A stretch of 64,000 bases of DNA from UBA10183 sp041653835 (GTDB taxonomy: Bacteria > Omnitrophota > Gorgyraeia > Gorgyraeales > Gorgyraeaceae), in assembly GCA_041653835.1 (NCBI GenBank), contig JBAZEP010000001.1:1-64000 (forward strand), given 5' to 3'. Position 1 is the first letter of the stretch. Each line of letters begins with the position of its first letter. The translations under genes were made by a program, and so were the position numbers. The notes beneath the pieces are model-generated. The model had not been told where the DNA came from, did not search any database, and was given only the letters and a program-made list of their open reading frames with translations. Below are positions 62,920 through 64,000 of the stretch, one piece after another.

Positions 62920-63801
62920 ATGTTCAAAGCGGGCAGGGTAGCCATAATCGGAAGGCCGAATGTAGGGAAGTCCACACTTCTTAATGTGCTTGTCAGGGAA
63001 AAGGTCTGCATCGTATCGGACAAGCCCGAGACCACGCGCGACAATATCCAGGGAATAATATCCGGCGAAGATTTCCAGATCGTGCTTGTCGATACCCCGG
63101 GCATGCACCGGCCCAAAAACCTCCTTGGAAAATTGATGGTACGCAAGGCGCAGGCCTCTGTCATGGAAACGGATCTGAACCTCATCCTTATAGATGCCGC
63201 GAGCGGCATCACAAAAGAGGACATAGAGATATTCGGGCTCATGCCGGGAAAATCCAATATCCTTATCATAAATAAGATAGACAAGATTGACAGGCGCCGC
63301 CTGCTCCCTCTTATCGAAAAAGCCGTAAAATTCAATTTCAAGGAAATCATACCTGTCTCCGCGATCAAAAAAGACGGGACAGATATAGTATTCAATAAAA
63401 TACTGGAATACCTGCCTGAAGGCTATGCCTTATTCCCGGAAGACCAGTTGAGTGATAAAAGCGAAAGATTTATCGTGCAGGAGATAATACGGGAAAAGAC
63501 CCTAGAAACCACATACCAGGAAGTACCTCATTCCGTAGCTGTCACCGTAGAGGAGATGAAAGAAAAAAAAGACAGGGACAATAACGACATAGTCTATATA
63601 AGGGCTAATATATATTGTGAAAAGGACAGCCAAAAAAGCATCATTATCGGCAAGGATGGCAAGATGCTCAAAAGAATAGGCGAGACTTCGCGAAAAGATA
63701 TAGAGAATTTCCTGCGGAAAAAGGTTTTCCTCGACCTGTGGGTCAAGGTCTATGAGAACTGGCGCAAGGATCCTTTTGCCCTGAAAAATCTGGGCTATTG
63801 A
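62920..63801 (+). CDS. era: GTPase Era
   Basis: 293 residues. G1 GRPNVGKST, G2 TTRDN, G3 DTPG, G4 NKID and G5 SAIKKDG, followed by the KH RNA-binding domain (IIIGKDGKMLKRIGE), which binds 16S rRNA 3' end during 30S assembly. I prefer the ATG at 62920 to the one at 62914 because the -10 box spacing then matches other leaderless starts. It is convergent with the ABC ATPase gene (7-bp overlap). Confidence 0.96.
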   Translation: MFKAGRVAIIGRPNVGKSTLLNVLVREKVCIVSDKPETTRDNIQGIISGEDFQIVLVDTPGMHRPKNLLGKLMVRKAQASVMETDLNLILIDAASGITKEDIEIFGLMPGKSNILIINKIDKIDRRRLLPLIEKAVKFNFKEIIPVSAIKKDGTDIVFNKILEYLPEGYALFPEDQLSDKSERFIVQEIIREKTLETTYQEVPHSVAVTVEEMKEKKDRDNNDIVYIRANIYCEKDSQKSIIIGKDGKMLKRIGETSRKDIENFLRKKVFLDLWVKVYENWRKDPFALKNLGY

Positions 63802-64000
63802 TGAGTGTGGTGGTCAAGGTGCTGGTGAGGATGGGCATGCACCTTACCTTCGTGCTTGTGGCTGTGGATATGCACGAGATTATTGTCCTGGAGTAACTGC
63901 ATGTCATTCAATACCTCGTCCGGCCTGCCTGATCCCACTATTTTTTTATCCTGGCTGAATACATAAACAACGTCCGATATTTCCTCCACGATATGCAGGT
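63795..64000 (-). CDS. C-terminal part of an ABC ATPase with a His-rich tail
   Basis: Only the last 67 codons are in the window; the 5' part lies beyond the right edge. LHIVEEISDVVYVFSQDKKIVGSGRPDEVLNDMQLL is the end of an ABC ATPase (D-loop/H-loop region), as in cobalt/nickel energy-coupling transporters. The last 20 residues have nine histidines (HSHKHEG then HAHPHQHLDHHTHQ). Such tails are common in nickel or zinc transporters, so a metal substrate is likely but unproven. Confidence 0.8.
   Translation of the reverse strand, partial: LHIVEEISDVVYVFSQDKKIVGSGRPDEVLNDMQLLQDNNLVHIHSHKHEGKVHAHPHQHLDHHTHQ

Overview
The window is a gene-dense stretch of a chromosome from an uncultivated diderm bacterium, almost certainly a metagenome-assembled scaffold: positions 12972-13071 are exactly 100 Ns. 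It encodes lipoprotein acylation (Lnt), an LptE-like lipoprotein, a BamD-like protein, outer-membrane secretins and a small beta-barrel, so the cell has an outer membrane. Together with the B12-dependent ribonucleotide reductase, MoxR/Bat operon, pilus-type secretion genes and very large exported carbohydrate-active proteins, the content resembles Candidatus Omnitrophota or a relative in the PVC group. That placement is my inference from gene content, not from a marker phylogeny.

Layout. 1-360: two imperfect fold-back repeats, no gene. 380-8641 (minus): lnt, secA, prfB, an alkyltransferase, uvrC and murJ, mostly overlapping. 8711-8968 (plus): rpsT with a clear promoter. 8974-12971 (minus): holA, lptE-like, bamD-like, a radical SAM protein and the end of a propeller gene cut by the gap. 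13072-21006 (minus): a secretion/type IV pilus operon read as MerR-like regulator, PilM-PilN fusion, PilO, PilP, two tandem secretins, LacI-type regulator. 21268-27035: a secreted Ig-like protein, a giant GspK-like pseudopilin and an MscS-type membrane protein. 27254-33920: gpmA, a 1618-residue exported GH13/glycosyltransferase-like chimera, and an exported methyltransferase-like protein sharing its leader. 34132-36980: dcd and nrdJ. 37140-45172: a complete Bat operon (moxR, DUF58, DUF167, DUF4381, batA-E), preceded by htpX. 46221-55887: small envelope proteins, a YkgJ-DUF2156 fusion, a UvrD-like helicase-nuclease, flavin reductase, a sodium-coupled transporter with its tiny MetS subunit, ferredoxin, an AAA ATPase and nth. 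55933-64000: TauE-like, a D-lactate-dehydrogenase/LarA pair, beta-barrel, D,D-carboxypeptidase, nadE, EamA, era and the tail of a metal-type ABC ATPase.

The most unusual feature is a set of at least 15 long, often perfect palindromes at gene boundaries. Five share the core GACAYTGTC. Each lies between two co-directional genes, at or within 11 bp of the upstream stop codon, and three of them supply that stop codon. Other families supply a Shine-Dalgarno, overlap a gene end, or sit in frame inside lnt and the radical SAM gene. A second theme is start signals without a Shine-Dalgarno: several genes have a -10 hexamer 6 or 10 nt before the ATG, which predicts leaderless or nearly leaderless mRNAs. 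No tRNA, rRNA, CRISPR array or recognisable transposase was seen.
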